A stretch of DNA of 64,000 nucleotides from Ctenosaura bakeri (lineage: Eukaryota > Chordata > Lepidosauria > Squamata > Iguanidae): NCBI GenBank assembly GCA_948474755.1, contig CAOLHI010001025.1:310001-374000 (forward strand), in the 5' to 3' direction. The notes under the pieces were generated by a model. It did not search any database, was not told the origin of the DNA, and saw only the letters and a list, made by a program, of their open reading frames with translations. Shown in pieces: positions 52,444-63,459 of this stretch. Both the position numbers and the translations under genes were made by a program. Positions within the stretch are counted from its first letter, which is position 1. The number at the start of each line of letters is the position of its first letter.

Positions 52444-52920
52444 GTCAAAACGCAGGCAGGCTCATAAAACAAAGAAGCTAGACAGGCCTGAACTCTCCCC
52501 AGAAGTCAAAATATCTAAACTCAGGCTATCATACTTCGGACATACCACAAGACAACACGTCTCACTGGAAAAGACAATAATGCTTGGAAAGGAGGAAGAC
52601 CCCATTACAGATGGATAAACTCAATCATGGAAGCCACGACTGCCCTGAGATTGCAAAACCTGGGCCATTTCCACACTAGCCCGTTATAGCACTATGATTC
52701 CACTTTCAACTTCCTATGGAATCCTGGGGTTTGCAGTTTCGGGAGGGGCCCCCGAAACTGCAAACCCCAGGATTCCATAGGATGTTGAAAGTGGAAGCAT
52801 AGCACCATAACAGGCTAGTGTGGAAATGGCCCTGATTGGGACTGTTGATGATAGGGGATGCCTTGGACGTGCCTCATTTTTAGGGTCACCATAAGTGGAA
52901 GTCAACTTGACAGCAGTTAA
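52444..52920 (+). mobile_element. BovB LINE 3' end split by MITE copy K
   Basis: CTCAGGCTATCATACTTCGG, TCACTGGAAAAGACAATAAT and AGATGGATAAACTCAATCAT encode the LRLSYFGHTTRQ/LEKTIMLGKEE part. After the MITE it ends TTTTTAGGGTCACCATAAGT and CAACTTGACAGCAGTTAACC, the tail shared with Sauria SINEs. Confidence 0.87.
52663..52831. mobile_element. GGCC-family palindromic MITE, copy K
   Basis: GGCCATTTCCACACTAGCCC / GGCTAGTGTGGAAATGGCC, CTG duplicated on both sides. A near loopless centre (GGGAGGGGCCCCCG). Confidence 0.95.
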
Positions 52921-53212
52921 CCACAAACAATAAAGTCCATGCATTCCTTCTTGAGATCTGGGGTAGAAAGGTGCCTTCAGACTCATCCGCAGGTGCCTAT
53001 CCATGCTTCACAAAGGCCTTTCTGACAGCAAAAGTTATTATAAAGTGGAAGACACTTGCCTCGGCTTGTAGGCTGACCAATGCTGGGAATAGTGGAAGGC
53101 AGTCAGAAACGAGGCTGACCTCATTGCAAGTGGAGAGATTCAATTAAGGAAACACAACCCCGAGTTTCCAGGACCTCAGCAGGGTCACTGATAACTGAGT
53201 GATTTGGAGGTC

Positions 53213-53752
53213 ACAGAATCAGAGAACTGGAGAATCATAGAGTTGGAAGAGACCACAATGGCCATCAAGTTCAACCCCCTTCAGCCATGCAAGAACAATC
53301 AATCAAAGCATCCCCAGCAAATGGCCACCCAGCCTCTGCTTAAAAACCTCCAAAGAAGGAGACTCCACCACACTTCAAGGCACCATATTCTACTGTCAAA
53401 CAACTCTGACCATCAGGAAGTTCTTCCTGATGTTTAGATAGAATCTCTATTCCTGTACTTTGAATTCATGCTCCATGTCCTAGTTTCTGGAGCAGCAGAA
53501 AACAAGCTCACTCCATCTTCAACATGACACCCTTCAAATATTTAAACATGGCTATCATGTCTTCTCTTAACCTTCTTTTGTCAGGCTAAACAGCCCCAGC
53601 TCCCTCAGCCGCTCCTCATAGGGCTTCATGGCTTCCAGATCCTCCACCATTTTGGTTGTCCTCTTCTGGACACGTTCCAGTTTGTCAATATCCTCTTTGA
53701 AATGAGGTGCCCACAACTGGACACAGGATTCAAGGTGAGGTCTCTCATTCAT
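53213..53752 (-). mobile_element. CR1 LINE 3' part
   Basis: Octamers at the left, then minus-strand [20 protein letters not shown] and [16 protein letters not shown]. Ends at [11 protein letters not shown]. Confidence 0.93.
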
Positions 53753-53754
53753 AA

Positions 53755-54590
53755 GGTTGCCATAAATGAAAAACAGCCAGATGGCAAATAATAAATATTA
53801 AAAGTCAACTCCCAAGATTTCATAGGATAGAACTATGAAGTAGAATCAGAGTGCTTTAATTGTGTAGTGTGAAGTGATTCATTTCTCTTTAATAGTAACT
53901 TATATGCTTCCCAAACAGGTGAAAGCAACCATAAACAGAGTTGCTCCTTGTCTAGGAGGGGCTCAGTTCTCCTGTTCCAGGTGGGAAACATCAAGCAGCA
54001 AAACTTTATTAAGCTAACAGAGAATCAACTGGGGGGAAGTACCAAAAGGCAGAGCAAAGAACATCCAAGAGCAAAGATCATATTAGAGAGCCCAACTGAC
54101 AGTTGTACAACTTGGAAAGGAGATGTAAACAATCCAGGGCTATCAAAAGGGTGTGATCCGCTTTGGAGCAGGGTGTGTTGACACTGCTGGGAGTTGCCAG
54201 CCCGGCTTTTCCCACGCTGCTTCTCATAAGTAGCTCTGGAAGCAACTGGGGACAGAGAACAGGCCAGGCAAGTTCAAGCCAGTGGGCCACCTGAGGCTAC
54301 AGTCTGGCCAACCAGACTTCTAGCAGGGACCTCCGTAGGCAACAGGTATACCCTAGTTAACAAAGTTGGCACGTTTCTGGGCACTCGTTCTTTAATGGAC
54401 AGTTTGGTACCAGCAGCAGAAATAACACGGAATAACATAGTCCATGAAGCCCACCGTGGCGGTGGGATCACGTGCGCCTGTGAGGCAAGAGGCTATGCTG
54501 ATGGCAGCCATTGGTAGGGTCAGACAGGCTTTTGCCAAGATTAAATGGGCCAAACAGCTACTGGGCACCAGCATATTGTGTGTGTGTGTG
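53755..54590. other. No gene found
   Basis: 53,800-53,880 carries a foldback arm (CAACTCCCAAGATTTCATAG). A (GT)n at 54,577-54,590 abuts the next element. No coding evidence. Confidence 0.45.
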
Positions 54591-54591
54591 T

Positions 54592-55016
54592 GGCCCTTTC
54601 TGTAGCTCAGCTTATTCCAGAGACATCCAGTGTGGATCCTAGCATTGACTGCTGGGAGGGGAGTGCAACCGGAGTGCTCCCCTCCACACCAGCTGCCTCC
54701 ACGAATGGAGGAAGTGCAGTAGCGCCACCTCTTCCTTCTGCAGTGCAGCCGGGAACTGTCCCAGGCGGCGCTGGGGCAGGAAGTGCAGCCATTGTGCTTC
54801 CAGGACCTCCACACACCAGTAAGTGTGCGCAGGAGGCAAGATGGTGGCGCAATCACTGGTCATTGACGAGGAAAACCCATCAATGATTTGCAGCACAATC
54901 GCACCACCTGGGGACAGAAGGAGGCCAGGGCCCAGACAACATCATGCAGAACCAGCACCTGGCTCCCATCCACCTCTGGCCCACCTGCAGGATGATGGCG
55001 TCCTACAGAAAGGGCC
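54592..55016. mobile_element. GC-rich non-autonomous TIR element, 425 bp
   Basis: GGCCCTTTCTGTAG at the left and its exact inverse CTACAGAAAGGGCC at the right, with TGT on both sides (a caveat is that the left flank is a GT microsatellite). Interior contains CTTCCTTCTGCAGTGCAGCC, shared with 43,084-43,105, and ACAACATCATGC. No long single-frame protein. Confidence 0.82.
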
Positions 55017-55019
55017 TGT

Positions 55020-55705
55020 GTGACACTGATGGAAGATCTCTCAGAGACAACAACAGTGGCCCCATAGCCAAGGCTTGTTGGTACTGCAGAGAAGGAAGCA
55101 TGGTACACCCCTTTTGAATGCATTTTGCCACGACAAGACAATCCGAAATGAAACAAGAGATAGCTCCAGAAGATGAACCTCCCAGGTCAGATGGCACTCA
55201 ATGAGCTATTGGGGTACAGGAGAGGACAACTATAGGCTGCGCTGTGGCTAATGACGCAGCTGGACTCAAGCTGAAAGGATGTTCAGCTCTTGACGTGCTC
55301 AGAAAGGAAAGGAAAGTCTGAAGCTGCACAACAGGAATTATACAAACATGGAATGAGCTCACTCAGGGTGAGAAAGCCAAAGCGGACGAGAATGAGACCT
55401 TTTGAATCAGATAATGACACAGTTTCACTTAAGAAGTGAAAATCCAAGAAGAAATGGGGCAGTATTAATGGTGAGGAGATAGTAGCAAAAGCAGTCAAAG
55501 GATATAATGCAAAGTCTGACTGAATCATATCAACAAGACTTTAAGGAAAAGCTTTCAATATAACCAGAATCCAAGTTTATACTCTAAATATAGAGGCAGG
55601 AAGCAAAAGTAAAATGTTACAGAAATAGGGTCAGAACCCTGAATGTAATTGTTCAGTGAACTGTGTGCAGGACAAATACTGCCTCAGTGGAGGGTGGTGG
55701 GCTCT
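55020..55705. other. No gene found
   Basis: A-rich anonymous sequence after 55,260. No repeat terminus or coding pattern recognised. Confidence 0.4.
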
Positions 55706-55709
55706 CCTT

Positions 55710-58092
55710 CTTTCATAGAATCATAGAGTTGGAAGAGACCCCAGGGACCATCCAGTCCAACCCCCTGCTATGCAGCAATACACACATTGAAGCACTCCCG
55801 ACAGATGGCCATCCAGCCTCTGTTTAAAAACCTCCAAAGAAGAGGAGACTCCACCACACTCCATGGAGGCAGCAGATTCCACTGCCGGACAGCTCTGACC
55901 ATGAGAAAGTTCATCCTGAGGTTCAGGTGGAATCTCCTTTCCTGTAGCTTGAATCCATTGCTCCTTGTCCTAGTCTCTGGAGCAGCAAAAAAAAGCCCAC
56001 TTCCTCCTCGACAGGACATCCCTTCAAATACTTAAACCTGGCTATCATGTCCCTCTTAACCTTCTCTTCTGCAGACTAAACATACCCAGCTCCCTAAGCT
56101 GCTCCTCAGAGGGCTTCATAGCTTCCAGACCCTCCACATTTTAGTTGCCCTCCTCTGGACACATTCCAACTTGTCAATATCCTTCTTGAAATGAGGTGCA
56201 CATAACTGGACAAAGGCGTCCAGATGGGGGTGGTCTCACTAAGGCAGAACAGGACTGGTACAATTACCTCTCTTATCTAGACACCATACTCCTATTGATG
56301 CAACCAAGAATCATGTTAGCTTTCTTGGCCACTGCATCACACTGATGGCTCATGTTCAGCTTCATCAGCATGCCCTCTACTCCTTCATCCAAGTCATTGA
56401 TGAAGATGTTGAATAGCCCTGGGCCCAGGACAGAACCCTGTGGCACCCCACTCGTCACTTCTCTCCAGGATGAAAAGCAGCCATTGGTGAGCACACTTTG
56501 GGTCAGTTGGTCAACCAATTACAAATCCAACTAACAGTAGCCCTGTCCAGCCCGCATTTTACTAGATTCTTTGCAAGAATGTCATGGGGAACTTTGTCAA
56601 AGGCCTTACTGAAATCAAGATGTGCTATGTCCACAGCATTCCCTTCATCTATAAAGCTTGTAACTCTTATCATAAAAAGAGATAACGTTAGTCTGGCATG
56701 ACTTATTTCTGAGAAATCCATGTTGACTTCTCGTGATTATTGCGTTGCTAATTACAAAAAGACTGTTTAATCATCTGTTCTAGGATCTTTCCTGGTATTG
56801 ATGTCAGGCCAACTGGGTGACAATTCTTTGGGTCTTCTTTTTTCCCTTCTTGAAGCTGGGGACGACATTTGCCCTCCTCCAGTCTGCTGGGGCTTCTCCT
56901 GTTTTCCAAGATTTCTCAAAGATTATTGTGAGTGGTTCTAAAATGACTTCTGCCAGTTCTTTTAACATCCTTGGATGTAATTCATCTGGCACTAGAGACA
57001 TGAATTCATCTAGTTTAGCCAGATATTCCTGTACTACTTCTCTATTTATTCTGTGCTGCATTTGCTCCCCTTCCTTACCTGCTCCCCACCCACCAGACTG
57101 AGCACTTCTATCCTTTTGGGAGAAAACTGGGGCAAATAAGGTGTTGAGTAGTTCTGCCTTTTCTCTTTCCCCTGTTATCAGCGAGGAACTTATTGGACCT
57201 TGCAGTCTTGGCAGAGTTTGACTGCCAACATATATCAGAATAGTTGAAATCTCCCATTACTACTGCATGTCCCCTTTTTGAATGTGTGGTCATCTGCTCC
57301 AGGAAGGCGTCATCCAAGTCCTCAGGCTGGCCCGGAGGCCTGTAGCAAACCCCCACAATCACACCCCTATTGTTTTTGCTCCCTTAATTCTTACCCAGAT
57401 GCTCTTGACTTAGCTTTTGGATTTAAGGTATGGATCTCTTCACAGGTGAAAACATCCTGGACATATAAGGCTACTCCTCCTCCTTTCTTCTTTGGTCTAT
57501 TTCTGCAAAATAGGTTATACCCCCACTATTCCTACATTCCAATCATGAGATTCATCCCACCAGGTTTCAGCGATGCCTAACAAATAATATTTATTTTGTC
57601 GCATTAAGAGTTCGAGTTCATCTTGCTTATTTCCCACGCTCTGCGCATTAGTGTAGAGACACTTGAGAGCATGTGCCCCTCCCGGAAGTCCTGTACTAAA
57701 GTTGCTTTTCCTCCCCCTGTTGGTCTCTAGTACTACTTGCTCTGCTCTACCTATATCATTTGGATTACTTATCCCAGCACTTGCTGAATCCTTGCCCTGA
57801 ATAATACTGTCTCCACTCCAGCCGAACTCCATTTAACAACCTCCTGATCTGTTTTGCGAGACTGTTAGCAAAAACGTTCCGGCCGATGGTTGTGAGGTGC
57901 AGGCCGTCCCTTGCCAGAAGACCATCTTCGTGGAAATGGAGACTGTGATCCAAAAACCCAAATCGCTCCGGCGGCACCATCTTCGGAGCCTGTTGTTGCC
58001 CTCCAGTATTCTTTACCTTTGTGGGCCATGTCCTTCCAGAAGGAGGAGAGACAAAATGACAACCTGCGCACGAAGGTCCTTCAGCTTCCTAC
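55710..58092 (-). mobile_element. Longest CR1 LINE copy: ORF1 end, endonuclease, RT, 3' end
   Basis: Reading the minus strand: ORF1 C-terminus with an SGNH esterase-like DGLHLTTIGRNVFANSLA; ORF2 start KCLYTNAQSVGNKQDELELL; endonuclease blocks VCYRPPGQPEDLDD and VVMGDFNYSDICW; RT blocks PADWRRANVVPSFKKGKK, AHLDFSKAFDKVPHDILAKN and [20 protein letters not shown]; then [12 protein letters not shown] and the 3' end at 55,710. The catalytic [YF]ADD segment is deleted (GMLMK runs straight to [10 protein letters not shown]), and frames shift repeatedly, so the copy is dead. Confidence 0.95.
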
Positions 58093-58237
58093 CCTACCCA
58101 TAACTATTTTTAAAAAGTCTGGAAAGAAATTAAAAGAGATGTAAATGTTTTGCCAAGGCCAAGTAGAGATCATGAATATGGAACAGTTACCTAGATATAC
58201 TCACCCATAACTGTTCCATATTCACAAACACTACTTA

Positions 58238-58417
58238 GGCCATTTCTGCACTAGACTGTTATAGCGCTATTATTCCACTTGCAACATCCTATGGAATCCT
58301 GGGGTTTGCAGTTTTGGGAGGGGCCAAGTGGCCCCTCCCGAAACTGCAAACCCCAGGATTCCATAGGATGTTGCAAGCAGAATCATAGCGCTATAACAGG
58401 CTAGTGCGGAAATGGCC
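58238..58417. mobile_element. GGCC-family palindromic MITE, copy L
   Basis: GGCCATTTCTGCACTAGACT / GGCTAGTGCGGAAATGGCC with long well-matched arms (TGGAATCCTGGGGTTTGCAG / inverse). The flanks TTA and CTG do not match, unlike most copies, and the two arms carry different subfamily bases (AGACTG versus AGCCTG). Confidence 0.93.
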
Positions 58418-58734
58418 CTGGTTGAAGCAATGGTAGAGTAAAGGAAGTTTGGAGGGCAGAGGAATGGAAGGCAGGAATCAATGGGGTTTGGAGGGGTTTA
58501 AAATCTAGCTGAAGCAAAAAGAGTGTAAAATGGAGAAGGGAGAAGTGAAAGGCCGGAATCTGTGGGTTGTGAGGTTTAAATCAAATCTTGATTACTCATG
58601 AGGAAGCCACCAGGATAGGTATCCTCCATTCCCTTAAAGTTTAAACCCTTAAAGGAAATTTTAAAATTTGTCTGAAGCATTGCTGAGGCAAGGGAGTGAC
58701 AGGATGGGGCTTTGATTGTCTAATTATTGAAACT

Positions 58735-58888
58735 TAAAACTCCACTCCTGCACCTCCTTTCTTCTGTTAAATTTGGCTCCCACTCGACTTGAATTCTCTT
58801 GCAAGGGCTTGAGACTCGACTTGAGACTTGAAGGTAGGGACTTGAGACTGGACTTGGTGCTTGGAGTAAAAGACTTAAATACATCACT
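58735..58888 (-). mobile_element. Half of the AAGTC-rich hAT-like element
   Basis: Read inverted, CAGTGATGTATTTAAGTCTT and repeated CAAGTCGAGTCTCAAG, then CCAAATTTAACAGAAGAAAG, paralleling 48,884-49,030. The other terminus is absent. Confidence 0.75.
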
Positions 58889-59544
58889 GTTAACTAGTAA
58901 ATAATAAAGCCTGTTAAGTTTTTCATATGTCAAGGGGCGTTTTGTCACGTTCCCTAAACCTTGATCCTCCAAAGCCAATTAATTCCCTGTTCAAAACGCA
59001 ACAACCCAAAGCAATTACTGGGTTAGCTCTGCGTACATCAACACTACCCACTCTCTGGCAAAGCCCCTCCAGGGCAGAGGGGATGAAAGATGCCTCCCAA
59101 ATGACTAAGAGCAAGGAGGGGCAGTCCCTTCCCTGCCCAAGAAAAAAAGAAATTTGGGAGAGAGAGAGAGAACCTGGAAATGCTGTTCCACCTGCTCATG
59201 CAAAGTGCTTGGACATATTAAAACCACCAACAGTGGCTCCTCCTTCCTCTGGGGACTTTCTGCTACGGCCCAAACATGCCCTCCTTCTTCTAGGGCAATA
59301 TGAACAAGCCACAGCCTCTCCCATCTGTCCTTTAAGGGCACACCTCTGGTATCAACAGACAGCTTGCTTGCTCTACTCACAGTCTTATTTGATGATCAGG
59401 ATAAACTTCTTAAGGCAAGAAGATATGCCAAAAAACACAGTCAGGAAAAGCTACGTTTTCCACACAGCATAACATCCCAAATCCCCCTAGCCACCATGGC
59501 TGCAGGGGATCTGGAGAACTGTAGTCCATAAGAGTGAGTAGATC

Positions 59545-60165
59545 CCAAGCTGAAGATGAGTCGAGGGTGTGATGCGGCGGCTAAAAACCCCAATGCGATT
59601 CTAGGCTGCATCAATAAGGACATAGTGTCTAGGTTGAGGGAAGCAGTAGTATCACTCTATTCTACTTTGGGCAGACCCCCACCTGGAATACTGCGTCAAA
59701 TTCTGGGCATCACAGTCCAGGAAGGTTATCGACAAGCTGGAATGTGTGCAGAAGGGGGTAACCAAAAAGGTAAAAGGCCTGGGAACCATGAAGCCCTATG
59801 AGGAGTGAGTTCGGGAGCTGGGTAGGTTTATCCTGGAGAAGAGAAGGTTAAGAGGTGACGGGATAGCCGGGAAGTCATACAGAGTACGTAGCAAGCTTGA
59901 TTTCTCCTGCTCCAGAGACTAGGACATGGAGCAATGGAAAGTGATTCTACCTAAATATTAGATAGAACTTCCTGACACTAAGGGCAGATTGACAGTGGAA
60001 TCTGCTGCCTCCATGGAGTGTGGTGGAGTCTCCTTCTTTGGAGGTTTTGAAGCAGAGGCTGGGTGGCCATCTGTCAGGAGTGCTTTGATGTGGGTTCCCG
60101 CACAGCAGGGGGCTGGACTGGATGACCACTGGAGTCTCCTCCAACTCTAAGATTCTACGATCTTT
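59545..60165 (+). mobile_element. CR1 LINE 3' part
   Basis: GAGGGTGTGATGCGGCGGCT ([20 protein letters not shown]), CTGGAATGTGTGCAGAAGGG, then the usual tail with deletions around 59,870-59,950, ending CTAAGATTCTACGATC. Confidence 0.92.
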
Positions 60166-60604
60166 TTTTAATCTTTAGCCTAGATCCCTTAAAGGCAAAA
60201 GTGCTGAATCTTGTCAACTGCTCTGCATTGTTAATAGCACAATATGAGGTACAAAGAAAGGTCAACAATTCTTCCTTGTGTGTAGGCATATTTCAGTTAA
60301 CAAAGCAGATGCAGAAAATATCAGAGGCAGAAATAACACAGAAAGCACAGGGCTGATGGCTTACTTGGCAATAAACTGCAAAAAAAAAAAAGAAATGCAT
60401 AGCAACATGTTTCAGGAAACATGTTTATCTGAAAATAACAAGATGTCAGTGAAATGAAACATCAGGAAAACCTTGCGTAAGTAAACAAAAACATTTTGAG
60501 CCTTCTGGAGAACACCCGAAAGGTTCTTCTGAGGGCATCCAAGGACAACTTTCCCTTTAACCAGACTACACTTTTCTCCTGTTTCTCATTTTGGTGGCCA
60601 AACT

Positions 60605-61255
60605 TATAGAATCATAAAGGGTGAAGAGACCCCCCTCCAGGGCCATCCAGTCCAACCCCTTTCTGCCATGCAGGCAGACACCATCAAAGCACTCCTAACA
60701 GATGGCCACCCAGCCTCTCTTTAAAAACCTCCAAAGAAAGAGACTTCACCGCACTACCAGACAGCAGCATATTTCACTGTCAAGCTGCCCTTACTGTCAG
60801 GAACTTCTTCCTAATATGTAGATGGAAACTCTTTTCCTTTGAAGACATTGCTCCATGTCCTACTCTCTGGAGCAGCAGCAAACACGCTTGCTCCATCCTC
60901 CATATGTCGTCCCTTCAAGTATTTAAACACGGCTATCACATCACCTCTTAACCTTCTGTTCTCCAGGCTAAACATACCCAGCTCCCTAAGCCACTCCTCA
61001 TAGGACTTCATGGCTTCTATGCCTTCTACCATTTTGGTTGCCTTCTTCTCTTCCGGACATGTTCCAGCTTGTCCATATCCTTCCTGAACCGTGGTGCCCA
61101 GAACTGGACACTGTATTCCAGGTGGGTTCTGACCAAAGCACAATAAAGTGATACAATTACTTACCTTGTCCTAGACACTATACTCCTATTGATGCAGCCC
61201 AGAATCACATTGGCTTTTTTAGCTGCTGCATCACACCGCTGTCTTATAGATCTAC
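60605..61255 (-). mobile_element. CR1 LINE 3' part
   Basis: Single octamer AGAATCATAAAGG at the end. The minus strand reads [20 protein letters not shown] and RRLRGDVIAVFKYLKGRHME, extending to a decayed segment ATCACATTGGCTTTTTTAGC. Confidence 0.92.
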
Positions 61256-61259
61256 ACTT

Positions 61260-61700
61260 TTTTCAAATGCTGGGGTAGCTGGTGAGCAATCTTATCTGCC
61301 CTCCCTTTTCTCTCTGTTCTGCTGTTCATGCATGCCCAGTAAGGGATTCTGGAGGCAGCTGCTGTTTACCTTGCCTGTGGGCAAAGACTGGTGCAGTAGC
61401 TCTGGCTGAGGCCAAAACCCATTCTTTCTCATCCGACGCTTGTTTACTGCAGACATACGACTGCAACCTGACACTGAAAGTCTGTGTTTCTCCTGCCTTC
61501 CTTTACCATCCTAACAGTGTCAATGCTGCTGAGAAAAACAAAAACAAAAAAACTTCTACCTATACAGAGAATAAGAAGGAAAAGGGGATGGGGGTACTAA
61601 AAGACTTTGTAAAAAGAGGTCTCACTATCAGAGGGCTTGTAAACTGAGGTATGCTTGTACCCTGTTTTCCTATGTAATCCTTACCAACCTTGTAATGTAA
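61260..61700. other. No gene found
   Basis: Mixed anonymous sequence. A 121-codon frame from 61,282 has a Lys/Asn-rich low-complexity end and no recognisable domain. Confidence 0.4.
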
Positions 61701-61704
61701 CCAC

Positions 61705-62313
61705 GGCCCTTTTCGCACGGGCCTTTGCTCGCGCGACAGCCCCGTGAGCCTCGCGGGAGTGGGAGCGTCGCTCCGCACGACGCACGCCCACTTCCGCCCA
61801 GCTCACGGGGCTGAAGCGGCGCGAGCGCGGGTTTTTTGATTTTCGCGTCCAAGCGAAAATCACCCCGCGCTCGCGCAACGCTCCCGGAGCCCACCCGCAC
61901 TTACCTTACGTGCGGAGCCTCCGGGAGCCGGCCGGGTCGCGCTTCCTTCCCTCCGCCCCTGCGGAAGGAAGGAGCAGGGTGGGGAGCTAGTGCGACGGAT
62001 GCGACGCCCGCTTCGCGCGCGGGGGGGGAATCCGGCGCGCACGGGGGGAGGAATCTGGCGCACGCGGGGGGGAGGAATCCGGCGCGACACCGCCCGCTTC
62101 GCGCACGCGCGCAGGGTGGGAATCCGGCGCGAGGTCTCCCGCTTCGCACGGGGGGAGGGCGGCTTGCGCGGCAAGCCTCCTTCGGTGCCGCTTCCCCGCT
62201 GGTTCCTTCGCCTGCAGAAGGAAAGAGGGGGGAAGCGGCAGCCTCCCGGACGAGCCTTCTTGCGCTTGCCGGCCTCCCCCACTTGCGCTAGAAGCCTCAG
62301 TGCGGAAAGGGCC
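61705..62313. mobile_element. CpG-dense TIR element, 609 bp
   Basis: Left GGCCCTTTTCGCAC and inverted right GGCCCTTTCCGCAC match at 13 of 14 bases. CAC is duplicated at 61,702-61,704 and 62,314-62,316. Inside are a strong hairpin at 61,819-61,876 (GCGCGAGCGCGGG / CCCGCGCTCGCGC plus GATTTTCGC / GCGAAAATC), an inverted CAGCCCCGTGAGC / GCTCACGGGGCTG, and several GGAATCCGGCGCG-like direct repeats. Open frames on both strands are CpG artefacts. Confidence 0.85.
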
Positions 62314-62477
62314 CACAACTCCTCTCATCTTATCCTCTCTCCCCTTTCTGCACTCCTTTCCCATCTGAGATGTAAGTTCCTTGAGGGCAGGGACCTATAT
62401 ATGTCATCCATGTAGTTCTGTAAGGCACCACCTACATTAGAAAGGGGTATGTGTCCCCCTCCAGCTGTGGTGCAACC

Positions 62478-62560
62478 ACAGTACTCCTGACCACCGGTTA
62501 AGCTGACTAGGGATGACGGGAGCTGCAATCCAACAGTGTTGGGAGGTCCACATGTTTCCC
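62478..62560. repeat. Short foldback repeat
   Basis: CAGTACTCCTGACCACCGG / GATGACGGGAGCTGCAATCC, a decayed relative of the repeat at 13,722. Confidence 0.5.
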
Positions 62561-62589
62561 ACCTCTGATCTACACTAATGCCTCCAACA

Positions 62590-62700
62590 TCAGGTCCTTG
62601 TTGGCAGTCTCCCATCCAAATACTAAGCAGAGCAGACCCTGCTTAACTTCCAGGATCAGATGCAATCTTCTGCCTTTTGGGTATTTAGGAGCAGTTAGCA
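62590..62700 (-). mobile_element. 5S-rRNA-derived SINE, head only
   Basis: CAGTCTCCCATCCAAATACT, CCCTGCTTAACTTCCAGGAT and CCTTTTGGGTATTTAGGAGC. The SINE tail is missing. Confidence 0.8.
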
Positions 62701-62704
62701 TTTG

Positions 62705-63095
62705 GTGCACATAAAAATAGATATATTCTGCGTCTTTCACATACACACACCGTGAGTTTTGCAACATAGGTTTCAACCACACCAATGACTCAGGACACCA
62801 TTCCCAACAGGCCAATCTGGAAATCTGCATTTCAAAGGCAGAGGCGCTCCACTCACCCCCACTGCCTGCTGTTTCACGCTGATGCGTCACTGACCTGAAA
62901 CTTTTTTTTAAAAAAATCACTATTGCACATCTTTGTCATAAATTCACACCTAGCATTTCACGACCAAGCCTCTGAAACACAATTTCTACAAAGGGATGAG
63001 TCTCCATTTCCAAAGTGGGACAAACTCTAGAACCTTGGTCACCCAAGACAGTCTGCAGAAAAACTCCGAGGTGCGTTAAACAAAAGATCTTTGAG
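62705..63095. other. No gene found
   Basis: Anonymous. One minus frame into 62,570 has no domain. Confidence 0.35.
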
Positions 63096-63097
63096 CT

Positions 63098-63235
63098 GCA
63101 ACATCATGGATTCGTTGAGCTGGATGGGACCCCTGGGGTCACCTAGCCCAACCCCTTGCCGGAAGAGGAATCCACAGATAAAGCATCTCCGATAACATCC
63201 AGCAATGAAAAACTATCAAGGATAGGGTGCTTTCT
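63098..63235 (-). mobile_element. Ancient CR1-like 3' fragment
   Basis: ATCATGGATTCGTTGAGCTG, GGACCCCTGGGGTCACCTAG and CCCAACCCCTTGCC follow the CR1 3' layout with heavy divergence. Confidence 0.6.
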
Positions 63236-63284
63236 TCTGAGCACAGTTGTAAAGGCAGAAGCATCCAGATTTTCACCATCACAA

Positions 63285-63455
63285 GGTTTGAGGGTTAGCC
63301 AAGGACTCCTAGAAATCAGGGTCTAAATCTCAGCTCAGCCATGGAAGCCCACTGGATACCCTTGGGCAAGCCAAGCTTTCTCACCCAAAGAAGAGGCAAT
63401 AGCAAACCATAATCTAGCCAAGCAAGCCCTAAAATAGGATTTTCACAACCTGGAT
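63285..63455 (+). mobile_element. Sauria-type SINE, 1 of 4
   Basis: CATGGAAGCCCACTGGATAC and CCCTTGGGCAAGCC body. The head is decayed (no clear box A) and the tail is lost. Confidence 0.8.
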
Positions 63456-63459
63456 CCAA

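Noticed and set aside
22276..58417. hAT membership for the GGCC-family MITEs
   Set aside because: hAT elements make 8-bp duplications. Here nested copies with readable empty sites show only 3 bp (at most 5 in the CNNNG reading).
58238..58417. Matching target duplication for copy L
   Set aside because: Left flank TTA and right flank CTG do not agree; I could not find a shifted match, so no duplication is claimed.
61670..62415. Open frames of 125-152 codons, both strands
   Set aside because: Same reason: they lie within and across the ends of the CpG-dense TIR element, and the frames cross the transposon border.
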